NCBI RefSeq assembly: GCF_009914055.1
Contig: NZ_CP028271.1
Span: forward strand, 434,001 to 498,000
DNA from: Mixta intestinalis
GTDB taxonomy: Bacteria; Pseudomonadota; Gammaproteobacteria; Enterobacterales; Enterobacteriaceae
Length of the DNA: 64,000 nucleotides
Direction: 5' to 3'
Position 1 is the stretch's first letter. Each line of letters begins with the position of its first letter. The position numbers and the translations under genes are program-made. Shown piece after piece: positions 25,364-34,598 of this stretch. Under the pieces are notes generated by a model. The model worked only from the letters and a program-made list of their open reading frames with translations. It was not told the DNA's origin and did not search any database.

Positions 25364-27235
25364 ATGATGGACAATTTACGCGCGGCGTCGAACCATGTCG
25401 TGCTCAAGATTCTTCTCGGATTAATTATCCTGTCATTTGTGTTGACCGGTGTTGGCGGTTATCTGACCGGCGGCGGCGGTGACTACGCAGCAAAAGTAAA
25501 CGGTCAGGAAATTAGCCGTGCTCAGCTGGATAACGCCTTTAATAACGAGCGCAATCGTCAGCAGCAGTTACTGGGCGATCGCTTCTCTCAGCTGGCTGGC
25601 AATGAAGGCTATATGCAGCAGATGCGCCAGCAGGCGCTGGCACAGCTGATTGATGAACTGTTGCTCGATCAGTATGCAAAAAAACTTAAACTGGCAATCG
25701 GCGACGATCAGATCAAGCAGGCAATCTTCAACCAGCCTGCTTTCCAGACCGATGGCAAATTTGATAACGCCAAATACCTCGCCCTTATTAACAACATGGG
25801 TTTCTCCGCCGACCGCTATGCGGAAGCGCTGCGCAAACAGCTGACAACCCAGCAGCTGATTTCCGCTGTCGCTAACACTGACTTTACCCTGAGTGGCGAA
25901 ACGGATGCGCTGGCCGCACTGGTTTCCCAGGAGCGTGTGGTGCGTCAGGCCTCGCTGGATGTGAACGCCCTGGCGGCGAAACAGCAGGTCAGTGATGAAG
26001 AAATTAAAAACTATTATGCTCAGCGTAAAAGCAGCTTCCTGGCACCAGAGCAGTTCCGCGTAAGCTATATCAAGCTGGACGCGGCCAGTCTGCAACAGGA
26101 AGCCAGCGAAGCGGATATTCAGAGCTGGTACGAGCAGCATCAGGCTGAGTATGTCCAGCCGCAGCGCAATCGCTACAGCGTCATTCAGGTGAAAAGTGAA
26201 GCAGATGCCAAAGCAATTATTGAACAGCTGAAGCAGGGCGCGGATTTTGCGACGCTGGCAAAAGAAAAATCAGTCGATCCGATCTCTGCGCGTAAGGGCG
26301 GTGATATGGGCTGGCTGGAACCGGCAACTACGCCAGATGAGCTAAAAGACGCTAACCTGACCAGCAAAGGTCAGCTTTCTGACGTGGTTAAATCCTCTGT
26401 GGGCTTTCTGGTTATTCGTCTTGACGATATTCAGCCTGAGAAAGTCAAACCGCTGTCTGAAGTGCATGCGGCTATTGCTGATAAAGTGAAGCAGGAAAAA
26501 GCGCTGGATGCTTACTACAAACTGCAGCAAAAAGTCAGCGATGCGGCCAGCAACGATAACGAATCTCTGGCCAGTGCCGAGCAGGCAGCCGGTGTGAAGG
26601 CGGTAGAAACCGCATGGTTCAGCCGTGATAATATCCCTGAAGTGCTGAACTTCAAACCGGTTGAAGAGGCGATCTTTAACGGTAGCCTGCTGGGAGAAAA
26701 CGGCACGCCGGGCAGCAACTCCAATATCATTACCGTTGATGGCGATCGTGCTTTTATTCTGCGTATCAGTGAGCATAAGCCGGAAGCGGTCAAAGCGCTG
26801 GATGAAGTAAAAACGCAGATTGCCGATACGCTGAAACGCAATAAAGCGGAGCAGCAGGCTAAAGCGCAGGCGGAAAAAATCCTGGCTGACCTGAAAGCGG
26901 GCAAACAGGATGCGCTGAAGGCCGCTGGCCTGGCGTTTGGCGAAGCAAAAACGCTGACGCGCGGCGATCGTGATGCCATTGTGCAGGCGGTATTCGAACT
27001 GCCTCAGCCGCAGGCGGGTAAACCGGTATACGGCACCAGCGAAGATATGCAGGGAAATATAGTGCTGCTGGCGCTGGATGAAGTTAAAGCGGGAAGCCTG
27101 CCGGAAGCGCAGAAACAGGCGATGGCGCAGGGCATCGCACAAAATAATGCGCAGATTGCGTTTGATGCGCTGCTGAATAATTTACGCAAAGAAGCGAAAA
27201 TTAAGTACGGCGCTGCGGTACAGCAGTCCCGATAA
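25364..27235 (+). CDS. ppiD: Periplasmic chaperone / PPIase-like PpiD
   Basis: Inner-membrane-anchored periplasmic folding factor associated with the Sec translocon. One N-terminal transmembrane helix (about residues 15-35, LKILLGLIILSFVLTGVGGY) is followed by a SurA-like chaperone region and a parvulin-type domain (about 225-355, with YSVIQVKSEADAKAI and KGGDMGWLEP). The ATG at 25364 gives MMDNLRAASNH and 623 residues, equal to E. coli. An upstream in-frame ATG is rejected because the extension has no homology. Confidence 0.95.
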   Translation: MMDNLRAASNHVVLKILLGLIILSFVLTGVGGYLTGGGGDYAAKVNGQEISRAQLDNAFNNERNRQQQLLGDRFSQLAGNEGYMQQMRQQALAQLIDELLLDQYAKKLKLAIGDDQIKQAIFNQPAFQTDGKFDNAKYLALINNMGFSADRYAEALRKQLTTQQLISAVANTDFTLSGETDALAALVSQERVVRQASLDVNALAAKQQVSDEEIKNYYAQRKSSFLAPEQFRVSYIKLDAASLQQEASEADIQSWYEQHQAEYVQPQRNRYSVIQVKSEADAKAIIEQLKQGADFATLAKEKSVDPISARKGGDMGWLEPATTPDELKDANLTSKGQLSDVVKSSVGFLVIRLDDIQPEKVKPLSEVHAAIADKVKQEKALDAYYKLQQKVSDAASNDNESLASAEQAAGVKAVETAWFSRDNIPEVLNFKPVEEAIFNGSLLGENGTPGSNSNIITVDGDRAFILRISEHKPEAVKALDEVKTQIADTLKRNKAEQQAKAQAEKILADLKAGKQDALKAAGLAFGEAKTLTRGDRDAIVQAVFELPQPQAGKPVYGTSEDMQGNIVLLALDEVKAGSLPEAQKQAMAQGIAQNNAQIAFDALLNNLRKEAKIKYGAAVQQSR

Positions 27236-27270
27236 GTCCCGCAAGAAAAATGCAACACGCTGCAAAACTG

Positions 27271-27292
27271 AAGGCCGCTTTCGCGGCCTTTT
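27271..27292 (+). terminator. Terminator of ppiD
   Basis: AAGGCCGC and GCGGCCTT around a TTTC loop, then TT. The T-run is short. Confidence 0.7.
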
Positions 27293-27374
27293 CCACATTT
27301 GCACACAGCCTTTTGTATTAAAAAAAATCAGCCATTACTGTTTCTCCTGCTGTTACATACAAGGAGAAATCAGC

Positions 27375-27716
27375 ATGAAAAAACCTTATCTGGCTGCACT
27401 CTGTTTATCCCTTTCCCTGGGCTCAGGCTGCTGGTCATTGCCGGTTCTGGCAACCCCAACGACGGAAGCGGCTATCAGCAGCGCTGCACTTGATGATAGC
27501 ACCAGACAAGCAGCCACGGACGCGATGGTTAGTATCAATAACGCTTCGGCACAGGAACTGGCTGCCGTAATGAACGGCGTAGGCATTAAGAAAGCGGAAG
27601 CTATTGTCAGCTACCGTGAGCAGTTTGGCCCGTTTACCGAGTTGGAACAGTTAAAAGAGGTGCCCGGTATCGGCAGTGCGCTGGTGGAGCGCAATCTGGC
27701 CCGGCTTAAATTGTGA
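27375..27716 (+). CDS. ComEA-like helix-hairpin-helix protein (YbaV)
   Basis: Small exported protein with a signal peptide (about residues 1-26, ending near VLATPT) and a C-terminal pair of helix-hairpin-helix motifs with SINNASAQELAAVMNGVGIK and LEQLKEVPGIGSALVER. This is the domain found in ComEA-type DNA receptors. It corresponds to E. coli YbaV, between ppiD and ybaW. A role in binding double-stranded DNA in the periplasm is inference from the fold. Confidence 0.85.
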   Translation: MKKPYLAALCLSLSLGSGCWSLPVLATPTTEAAISSAALDDSTRQAATDAMVSINNASAQELAAVMNGVGIKKAEAIVSYREQFGPFTELEQLKEVPGIGSALVERNLARLKL

Positions 27717-27825
27717 TCCTGTTCCCAACGCCAGTGACCGCCGCTTCGAGCGCATCGTTCGGCTGCTAATCTCTGAGAGGTCATACCAGATGGTGTGATC
27801 TCTTCCTACTATAAGGTTCAGAGCT

Positions 27826-28227
27826 ATGCAGACCCTGATTAAAGTTCGTGGTTATCATTTGGATGTTTATCAACATGTGAACAATGCGCGCTATCTGGAG
27901 TTTTTGGAAGAAGCGCGCTGGGCGTGGCTGGAAAAACGAGAAGCCTTTCACTGGCTGATGGAAAACCAGCTGGCCTTCGTTGTGGTTAATATCAATATTA
28001 ATTACCGCCGTCCGGCACGGTTAGGTGACGAGCTCGTTATTACCAGTCGTTTGCTACAGCTGAATAGTAAAAGCGGCGTGATAGCTCAGGAAATTACGCT
28101 GGCAAGCCAACCTGAGACCCTTGTGGTCGATGCGACACTGACCTTTGTCTGTATCGATCTGGAGACGCAAAAAGCGTTGCCGTTAGAAGGCGATCTGCGA
28201 GCACGTCTGGAAACGCTGTCAGGCTAA
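27826..28227 (+). CDS. fadM: Long-chain acyl-CoA thioesterase FadM
   Basis: Hot-dog-fold thioesterase that hydrolyses 3,5-tetradecadienoyl-CoA and other long-chain acyl-CoAs during oleate beta-oxidation in E. coli. The 4-hydroxybenzoyl-CoA-thioesterase signature is visible as HLDVYQHVNNARYLEFLEEA with the catalytic Asp in the first few residues. Length 133 residues (132 in E. coli). It is convergent with queC. Confidence 0.92.
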   Translation: MQTLIKVRGYHLDVYQHVNNARYLEFLEEARWAWLEKREAFHWLMENQLAFVVVNININYRRPARLGDELVITSRLLQLNSKSGVIAQEITLASQPETLVVDATLTFVCIDLETQKALPLEGDLRARLETLSG

Positions 28228-28265
28228 AAGTCCAGAAAATAAATTTGCGTAGTAAAGAAGCGAGC

Positions 28266-28290
28266 AGCCGGGAACGAAGATGGCCCGGCT
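28266..28290. terminator. Hairpin between fadM and queC
   Basis: AGCCGGG / CCCGGCT (28266-28272, 28284-28290) lies between the convergent genes. No T-run, so function is uncertain. Confidence 0.4.
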
Positions 28291-28300
28291 GATTAATACC

Positions 28301-28996
28301 TTAGCGCAGGCCGGTTTTTTGCTTCATGCTTTGCATTACTGCGGCAGCATCGTCCTGATAATTTTTCAGGCCGTTAGCGCGTAAGTGGCAGGCGGCACAT
28401 TCGCCGCAGCCGTCACCCTGAATGCCGTTATAACAGGTCAGCGTTTGCTGACGTATCAGCGGTAGCTGCTGCCAGTAATCGGCCAGTGCCCAGGTTTCTG
28501 CTTTATTGAGCCACATTAGCGGCGTTTCAAAACGTACCGGGCGATCCATACCCAGCTCCACGGCATGGTTCAGCGCTTTTACGAACTCATCACGGCAGTC
28601 GGGATAGCCCGAAAAATCGGTTTCGCAGACGCCGGTAATCACCGCCTCGGCTTCAACCTGATAGGCGTATACAGCCGCCAGCGTCAGAAAAAGGATATTG
28701 CGCCCCGGCACGAACGTACTGGGCAGGCCGCTGGCTTCCGGATCGAATGAGGGGACAGGAATATTGTCGCGTGTCAGGCTACTGATTGCCAGTTCGTTAA
28801 GCAGGGTTACGTCGAGCACCTTGTGGGCGCGAGCGCCAAGCTGAACGGCCAGCTTACGAGCCACATCGATCTCCTGGCGATGGCGTTGCCCATAGTCAAA
28901 AGTGACACAGTGCACTTCGTCATACTGCGCCAGTGCCTGAATCAAACAGGTTGTGGAGTCCTGTCCGCCGCTGAAAACTACTACTGCTCGTTTCAT
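28301..28996 (-). CDS. queC: 7-cyano-7-deazaguanine synthase QueC
   Basis: Converts 7-carboxy-7-deazaguanine to preQ0 with ATP and ammonia, in the synthesis of queuosine. The PP-loop is VVFSGGQDSTTCL (residues 6-18). The zinc-binding cysteines are in TCYNGIQGDGCGECAAC. The 231 residues match E. coli. The ATG lies in a poor context, but MKRAVVVFSGGQ is the usual start. In E. coli ybaE and cof follow; here the next gene is a PLP enzyme. Confidence 0.95.
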   Translation of the reverse strand: MKRAVVVFSGGQDSTTCLIQALAQYDEVHCVTFDYGQRHRQEIDVARKLAVQLGARAHKVLDVTLLNELAISSLTRDNIPVPSFDPEASGLPSTFVPGRNILFLTLAAVYAYQVEAEAVITGVCETDFSGYPDCRDEFVKALNHAVELGMDRPVRFETPLMWLNKAETWALADYWQQLPLIRQQTLTCYNGIQGDGCGECAACHLRANGLKNYQDDAAAVMQSMKQKTGLR

Positions 28997-29133
28997 TTAT
29001 TCGCCCTGATTAATGTACTCACGTTTATGGTACTGTCCGGCGGATAAGAAACATAGCCTGTTTTTAATTTGATGGATAAGGTTGCGGCACCGCTTATTGC
29101 CACGAGTGCCGCGAGCTGTTGTCAGCGCAAGAT

Positions 29134-30174
29134 TTATTCTGCCTGTAGCTGATTCAGCCAGGGAGTGATATCGCCTACCCGCTGAGCTACCCACTGTGGG
29201 TCATACCAGGTATCGAGATAGCGCTCGCCGCTGTCGCACAGCAGCGTAACAATCGCCCCCTGTTGCTTCTGCTGACGCATCCGCTGCGCAACCTGTAACG
29301 CTCCCCAAAAATTGGTGCCGGTGGAAGCGCCAACCTTTCTGCCGAGCAGCTGCGCCAGAAACTGCATCGCCGCCGCGGAAGCGGCATCGGGCACGCGCAT
29401 GATTTCATCAATAACGTCAGGAATAAACGAAGGCTCAACGCGTGGACGCCCGATCCCTTCGATACCGCTGCCGCGGTTGCTACGCAGGTCGGCGTTACGG
29501 GTATGCCAGTATTCATGGAATACTGAGTTATCCGGATCGACTACCAGTAAACGCGTATCGTGCCCCTGATAACGTAGATAGCGTCCGATAGTGGCGGAGG
29601 TGCCACCGGTTCCGGCGCCCATTACGATAGTATTCGGAACAGGGAAAGGCTCGCTGGCCATCTGCCGGAAGATACTGTCGGCGATATTATTATTGCCCCG
29701 CCAGTCGGTAGCCCGTTCGGCGTAGGTAAACTGATCCATAAAATGACCGTTAAGATCGCGTGCCAGCCGCTCGGATTCTTCATAGATGGCGCAAGGATCC
29801 TGCACGAAGTGGCACTCTCCGCCGTAAAAGTTAATCTGTTCTGATTTACGCCGTGCGGTGCTGGCAGGCATCACGGCGATAAAAGGTAGCCCAAGCAGTC
29901 GGGCAAAATAGGCTTCGGATACGGCCGTGCTGCCGGACGATGCTTCAATTATCGGCATGCCCTGTTTAATCCAGCCGTTGCTCAAGCCGTAAAGAAACAG
30001 CGAGCGAGCCAGACGATGTTTCAGGCTGCCGGTTGGATGCGTACTTTCATCTTTAAGATAGAACCAGATGCCGGGGAAGGCGGGTAAAGAGAAGCGGATC
30101 AGATGCGTCTCGGCGGAGCGCTGAAAATCAGCGTTGATTTCATTAATAGCATACTTAACCCACTGGCTACTCAT
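29134..30174 (-). CDS. PLP-dependent L-cysteine desulfhydrase (CcdA/CdsH-like)
   Basis: Cysteine-synthase-fold PLP enzyme, 346 residues. The PLP lysine is likely in PTGSLKHRLA (about Lys47), the substrate loop is EASSGSTAVSE, and the phosphate-binding loop is GAGTGGTSATIG. It is divergent from decR, whose product activates cysteine-detoxification genes in E. coli. In Pantoea ananatis a cysteine-inducible desulfhydrase gene beside this regulator has been described. From this I infer degradation of excess L-cysteine to pyruvate, sulfide and ammonia. Two ATGs at 30180 and 30174 are possible; the latter has better spacing (nine bases) from GAGG. An extension to 30432 is rejected because it overlaps the decR start. 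No search was run to separate it from a cysteine synthase or cystathionine enzyme. Confidence 0.75.
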   Translation of the reverse strand: MSSQWVKYAINEINADFQRSAETHLIRFSLPAFPGIWFYLKDESTHPTGSLKHRLARSLFLYGLSNGWIKQGMPIIEASSGSTAVSEAYFARLLGLPFIAVMPASTARRKSEQINFYGGECHFVQDPCAIYEESERLARDLNGHFMDQFTYAERATDWRGNNNIADSIFRQMASEPFPVPNTIVMGAGTGGTSATIGRYLRYQGHDTRLLVVDPDNSVFHEYWHTRNADLRSNRGSGIEGIGRPRVEPSFIPDVIDEIMRVPDAASAAAMQFLAQLLGRKVGASTGTNFWGALQVAQRMRQQKQQGAIVTLLCDSGERYLDTWYDPQWVAQRVGDITPWLNQLQAE

Positions 30175-30289
30175 TTTCATTTTCCTCTTTATCCCAGGCG
30201 CGACAAGAGTAAGGCATAAGGAAGAAAAAAAGTTTGCTTTATTTCCTGTACAATGCGCTTTTCTTAGCAAATTTTTCTCTGGAGAAAGA

Positions 30290-30751
30290 ATGCTGGATAA
30301 AACCGATCGTAAACTGCTGGCGTTATTACAAAAGGATTGCACCTTATCCCTACAGTCGCTGGCGGAAGCCGTTAATCTGACCACCACCCCCTGCTGGAAA
30401 CGGTTAAAAAAGCTGGAAGATGACGGTATCATTCGTGGACGCGTAGCGTTGCTGGATGGCGAAAAGCTGGGGCTGGCGCTTACCGCATTTATGCTGATTA
30501 AAACGCAGCAGCATAGCCGACAATGGTACCAGGAGTTTGTCAGCGTCGTGCAGGGCCTGCCGGAGGTGATGGCTTTTTATCGTATGGCGGGTGAATACGA
30601 TTACCTGCTGCGTATTCAGGTTGCCGATATGAAACAATACGATGCGCTTTATAAGCGCCTGGTGAACGGCGTCAGCGGCCTGATCGATGTCACCTCAAGT
30701 TTCGCGATGGAAGAGATAAAATACACTACGGCGTTGCCCGTCGAACCTTGA
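30290..30751 (+). CDS. decR: Lrp/AsnC-family cysteine-responsive regulator DecR
   Basis: Transcription activator (E. coli YbaO/DecR) that responds to cysteine and turns on cysteine-detoxification genes. The N-terminal winged helix (LDKTDRKLLALLQKD, TTTPCWKRLKKLEDDG) is followed by an Lrp-type effector domain. GGAGA precedes the ATG at 30290. The 153 residues match E. coli (152). The divergent PLP enzyme is the probable target, in place of the unlinked yhaOM of E. coli. Confidence 0.93.
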   Translation: MLDKTDRKLLALLQKDCTLSLQSLAEAVNLTTTPCWKRLKKLEDDGIIRGRVALLDGEKLGLALTAFMLIKTQQHSRQWYQEFVSVVQGLPEVMAFYRMAGEYDYLLRIQVADMKQYDALYKRLVNGVSGLIDVTSSFAMEEIKYTTALPVEP

Positions 30752-30802
30752 TCTTCCGTAGCCTTTTCTGACTCATCAATTAACCATGCAGGACGATACT
30801 TT

Positions 30803-32578
30803 GTGCGATTGTTTAGCCAGTTAAGTTGGTATTTTCTCCGCGAGTGGCGACGCTATCTCGGCGCGGTAACGCTATTGATCATCATTGCGGTGCTACAGCT
30901 GTTGCCGCCGAAAATCGTTGGCGTCATCATTGATGGCGTTACGCAACACCGTCTGAGCAGCGGCGGAGTGTTGATGTGGATTGGGATCATGCTGACAACC
31001 GCCATTGTGGTCTATCTGCTGCGCTACGTCTGGCGCGTATTGCTGTTTGGTGCCTCTTATCAGCTGGCGGTAGAACTGCGCGAAGATTTTTATCGCCAGC
31101 TTAGCCGACAGCATCCTGAATTCTATCTGCGTCACCGAACCGGCGATTTGATTGCGCGTGCCACGAATGATGTCGACCGGGTGGTTTTTGCTGCCGGTGA
31201 GGGCGTGCTGACGCTGGTGGATTCACTGGTCATGGGCTGCGCGGTATTAATCGTCATGAGTACGCAGATTAGCTGGCAGCTTACGCTGTTGGCGCTGATA
31301 CCGATGCCGATTATGGCATTGGTGATCAAGCGCTACGGTGAACAGCTGCATCAGCGTTTTAAGCTGGCGCAGGCGGCTTTCTCCTCCCTTAACGACCAGG
31401 CACAGGAAAGTCTTTCCAGCATTCGCATGGTAAAAGCGTTTGGGCTGGAAACGCACCAGTCACAGCAGTTTTCTGATATTGCCGCCGACGCGGGTGAAAA
31501 AAACCTGCGCGTGGCGCGGGTTGATGCGCGCTTCGATCCGACGATTTACATCGCTATTGGTCTGTCGAACCTGCTGGCTATTGGCGGCGGCAGCTGGCTG
31601 GTCTGGCATCAGCAAATGACGCTGGGGCAGTTAACCAGCTTCGTTATGTATCTGGGTCTGATGATTTGGCCAATGCTGGCGCTGGCGTGGATGTTTAATA
31701 TTGTCGAGCGCGGCAGTGCCGCCTGGAGCCGGATTCGCGCACTGCTTTCTGAAGCGCCAGCGGTAGAGGATGGCGCAAAAGTATTGCCGGAAGGACGGGG
31801 CGTACTACAGGTGGCGATCCGTGAATTTAATTACCCCGGCAGCCAACAGCCGACGCTGCGTAATCTCAACTTTCAGCTTAAACCAGGACAGATGCTGGGG
31901 CTTTGCGGCCCAACCGGTTCCGGTAAAAGTACGCTGTTAAGTTTAATTCAGCGCCATTTCGATATCTCTCAGGGAGATATTCGCTACCACAATATTCCGC
32001 TTACCCAGCTCCGGCTCGATAGCTGGCGCGGGCGGTTGGCGGTCGTGAATCAGACGCCGTTCCTGTTCTCCGATACCGTTGCCAACAATATCGCTCTGGG
32101 ACGGCCTAACGCCAGCCGCGAAGAGATTGAGCGGGCGGCGAAGCTGGCAAGCGTGCATGAGGATATTCTGCGTTTGCCGCAGGGTTATGATACTGAGGTG
32201 GGCGAGCGTGGCGTGATGCTCTCCGGCGGGCAAAAGCAGCGTATCTCTATCGCGCGTGCGCTGTTACTGAGCGCTGAAATTTTAATTCTGGACGATGCGC
32301 TTTCCGCCGTCGATGGGCGGACTGAGCATCAGATTTTGCACAATCTGCGTCACTGGGGGCAGGGACGTACCGTGATTATCAGCGCACACCGCCTGTCGGC
32401 GTTGACCGAAGCCAGCGAAATCCTGGTATTGCAGCAGGGCGTTGTGGCACAGCGCGGCGAACACAGCACGCTGGTGCAGCAGCGGGGCTGGTACAGCGAA
32501 ATGTATCGTTATCAGCAGCTGGAAGCAGCATTGGATGACGATGAAGAAAATGCAGCGAAGGAGGAGAGCCGTGGCTGA
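30803..32578 (+). CDS. mdlA: Multidrug ABC transporter half-subunit MdlA (SmdA)
   Basis: Half-transporter with six N-terminal transmembrane helices and a C-terminal nucleotide-binding domain; Walker A GPTGSGKS, signature LSGGQ and Walker B LILDDALS. With MdlB it forms a heterodimeric exporter (the SmdAB type confers drug resistance in Serratia). The start is GTG at 30803, with AGGAC upstream. The 591 residues match E. coli (590). The consensus Glu after Walker B is Asp here (LILDD), as in E. coli MdlA, so this is the degenerate site of the heterodimer. Confidence 0.93.
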   Translation: MRLFSQLSWYFLREWRRYLGAVTLLIIIAVLQLLPPKIVGVIIDGVTQHRLSSGGVLMWIGIMLTTAIVVYLLRYVWRVLLFGASYQLAVELREDFYRQLSRQHPEFYLRHRTGDLIARATNDVDRVVFAAGEGVLTLVDSLVMGCAVLIVMSTQISWQLTLLALIPMPIMALVIKRYGEQLHQRFKLAQAAFSSLNDQAQESLSSIRMVKAFGLETHQSQQFSDIAADAGEKNLRVARVDARFDPTIYIAIGLSNLLAIGGGSWLVWHQQMTLGQLTSFVMYLGLMIWPMLALAWMFNIVERGSAAWSRIRALLSEAPAVEDGAKVLPEGRGVLQVAIREFNYPGSQQPTLRNLNFQLKPGQMLGLCGPTGSGKSTLLSLIQRHFDISQGDIRYHNIPLTQLRLDSWRGRLAVVNQTPFLFSDTVANNIALGRPNASREEIERAAKLASVHEDILRLPQGYDTEVGERGVMLSGGQKQRISIARALLLSAEILILDDALSAVDGRTEHQILHNLRHWGQGRTVIISAHRLSALTEASEILVLQQGVVAQRGEHSTLVQQRGWYSEMYRYQQLEAALDDDEENAAKEESRG

Positions 32579-34340
32579 TACCAGGAAACTTTGGCCTACG
32601 CTGAAGCGGCTGCTTTCCTATGGGAAACCCTGGCGTAAGGCGCTGTCGCTGGCGGTATTGATGCTGTGGATTGCCGCGGCAGCTGAAGTATTGGGGCCGG
32701 TGCTGGTTGGCTACTTTATCGATCGTCTGGTGGCGCAGCACAGTATGCCGCTGGGAAAGGCGGTCGGACTGGCCTGCGCGTTTATTTTCCTGCAGGGGCT
32801 GGCGGCACTGCTGCATTACTGGCAGGCGCTGCTGTTTAATCAGGCGGCGGTGGGTGTGGTACAACGTCTGCGTTCTGATGTTATGGATGCGGCACTGCGC
32901 CAGCCGCTTAGCGCCTTTGATACCCAGCCGGTGGGGCAAATCATTTCGCGCGTCACTAATGATACTGAAGTCATAAAAGATCTTTGGGTAACGGTAGTTG
33001 CGACGGTACTGCGTAGCGCGGCTTTAATCGGCGCTATGTTGATTGCAATGTTCAGTCTCGACTGGCGTATGGCGCTGGTGGCAGTGGTTATTTTCCCGCT
33101 GGTGCTTACCGTAATGTTTATTTATCAGCGTTACAGCACGCCGATCGTGCGTCGTGTGCGTAGCTATCTGGCTGATATTAATAACGGCTTTAATGAAGTC
33201 ATCAACGGCATGAGCGTTATCCAGCAGTTTCGCCAGCAGGCACGTTTTGGCGAGCGTATGGGAGAAGCCAGCCGTTCGCACTATCTGGCGCGTATGGAAA
33301 CGTTAAAACTGGACGGTTTTTTATTACGTCCGCTGCTGAGCCTGTTTTCCGCCGCGATTCTGTGCGGTCTGCTAATGCTGTTCAGCTTCTCTTCCACCGG
33401 CGTGTTTGAAGTGGGCGTCCTGTATGCGTTTATCAGCTATCTTGGACGGCTCAATGAACCGTTAATCGAATTGACCACTCAACAATCGATGTTGCAGCAG
33501 GCAGTAGTGGCTGGCGAGCGCGTTTTTGAATTAATGGATGCGCCTCGCCAGCATTACGGCAGCGATATACAGCCGCTGCGAAGCGGCAGCATCACTATCG
33601 ATCGGCTCAGTTTTGCCTATCGCGAAGGGCGTAACGTGCTGGAAAATATCTCCCTTCAGGTACCTTCACGCAGCTTTGTAGCGTTGGTTGGGCATACCGG
33701 CAGCGGTAAGAGCACGCTGGCCAGCCTGCTGATGGGCTACTATCCGGTTACTCAGGGATCTATCCATCTTGACGATCGTCCGCTGGCGCAGCTCAGTCAT
33801 CAGGTATTGCGTCAGGGTGTGGCGATGGTACAGCAGGATCCGGTTGTGCTGGCAGATACCTTTTTCGCTAATGTGGCGCTGGGGCGCGATATCAGCGAGC
33901 AGGCCGTATGGCAGGCGCTGGAAACCGTACAGCTGGCACCGCTGGCTCGTGGTCTTTCTGAAGGCATCCATACGCGTCTTGGCGAGCAGGGCAACAATCT
34001 GTCCGTAGGGCAAAAACAACTGCTGGCGCTGGCGCGCGTACTGGTAGCAGAGCCGCAAATCCTGATTCTTGACGAAGCGACAGCAAATATTGATTCAGGC
34101 ACCGAGCAGGCGATCCAGCGAGCGCTACGCGAAGTCAGAAAGAAGACTACGCTGGTAGTAATTGCGCATCGTCTCTCTACCATTACCGAGGCCGATACCA
34201 TTTTAGTGCTGCATCGCGGCCAGGCGGTAGAGCAGGGGACGCACCATCAGCTACTGGCGCTGCAAGGCCGTTACTGGCAAATGTACCAGCTGCAACAGGT
34301 AGGCAGCGAGCTTGCGGCTGGTGCGGTGGAAAACGCCTGA
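32571..34340 (+). CDS. mdlB: Multidrug ABC transporter half-subunit MdlB (SmdB)
   Basis: Partner of MdlA with six transmembrane helices and an ABC domain. Walker A GHTGSGKS, signature LSVGQ and Walker B LILDEATAN with the catalytic Glu. The GTG start at 32571 follows GGAGGAGAG and overlaps the mdlA end by eight bases, so the two are coupled. This gives 589 residues; a reading from 32442 would extend into mdlA without homology. Ends before a terminator. Confidence 0.94.
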   Translation: MADTRKLWPTLKRLLSYGKPWRKALSLAVLMLWIAAAAEVLGPVLVGYFIDRLVAQHSMPLGKAVGLACAFIFLQGLAALLHYWQALLFNQAAVGVVQRLRSDVMDAALRQPLSAFDTQPVGQIISRVTNDTEVIKDLWVTVVATVLRSAALIGAMLIAMFSLDWRMALVAVVIFPLVLTVMFIYQRYSTPIVRRVRSYLADINNGFNEVINGMSVIQQFRQQARFGERMGEASRSHYLARMETLKLDGFLLRPLLSLFSAAILCGLLMLFSFSSTGVFEVGVLYAFISYLGRLNEPLIELTTQQSMLQQAVVAGERVFELMDAPRQHYGSDIQPLRSGSITIDRLSFAYREGRNVLENISLQVPSRSFVALVGHTGSGKSTLASLLMGYYPVTQGSIHLDDRPLAQLSHQVLRQGVAMVQQDPVVLADTFFANVALGRDISEQAVWQALETVQLAPLARGLSEGIHTRLGEQGNNLSVGQKQLLALARVLVAEPQILILDEATANIDSGTEQAIQRALREVRKKTTLVVIAHRLSTITEADTILVLHRGQAVEQGTHHQLLALQGRYWQMYQLQQVGSELAAGAVENA

Positions 34341-34410
34341 CGCTATATTGCACCTCTTTCAGGCAGCGATAGCGAAAACGGAACCCATCGCTGCACGCTT
34401 AATGAACGTG

Positions 34411-34437
34411 ACGCACCTTCGAGGTGCGTTTTTTTTA
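34411..34437 (+). terminator. Terminator of mdlAB, containing an NtrC-like palindrome
   Basis: ACGCACCT (34411-34418) and AGGTGCGT (34422-34429) followed by seven more Ts. The same bases contain GCAC-N7-GTGC (34413-34427), the core of an NtrC enhancer, about 118 bases upstream of the sigma-54 promoter of glnK. Confidence 0.75.
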
Positions 34438-34530
34438 CTATTGAATTGTTTCATATTCTTCATGTTTATTTTTTCTTTCATTTAATCAAGCTGTGAACGC
34501 TTCCTGCTGTAAATCTTTCTTTCTCATATC

Positions 34531-34546
34531 TGGCACAAGCTTTGCT
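34531..34546 (+). promoter_or_regulatory. Sigma-54 promoter of glnK-amtB
   Basis: TGGCAC at 34531-34536, five bases, TTGCT at 34542-34546, a full match to the -24/-12 consensus. It lies 52 bases upstream of the glnK ATG, and implies NtrC-dependent induction on nitrogen limitation. Confidence 0.9.
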
Positions 34547-34598
34547 TTATTCACTGCGCGTGAAGTGAGAAACCAATCTTATTCGGTGAGGGGAGCGT

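Noticed and set aside
29134..30432. A longer start for the PLP enzyme
   Set aside because: The extra 86 residues would overlap the decR promoter and start, have no family similarity, and lack a ribosome binding site.
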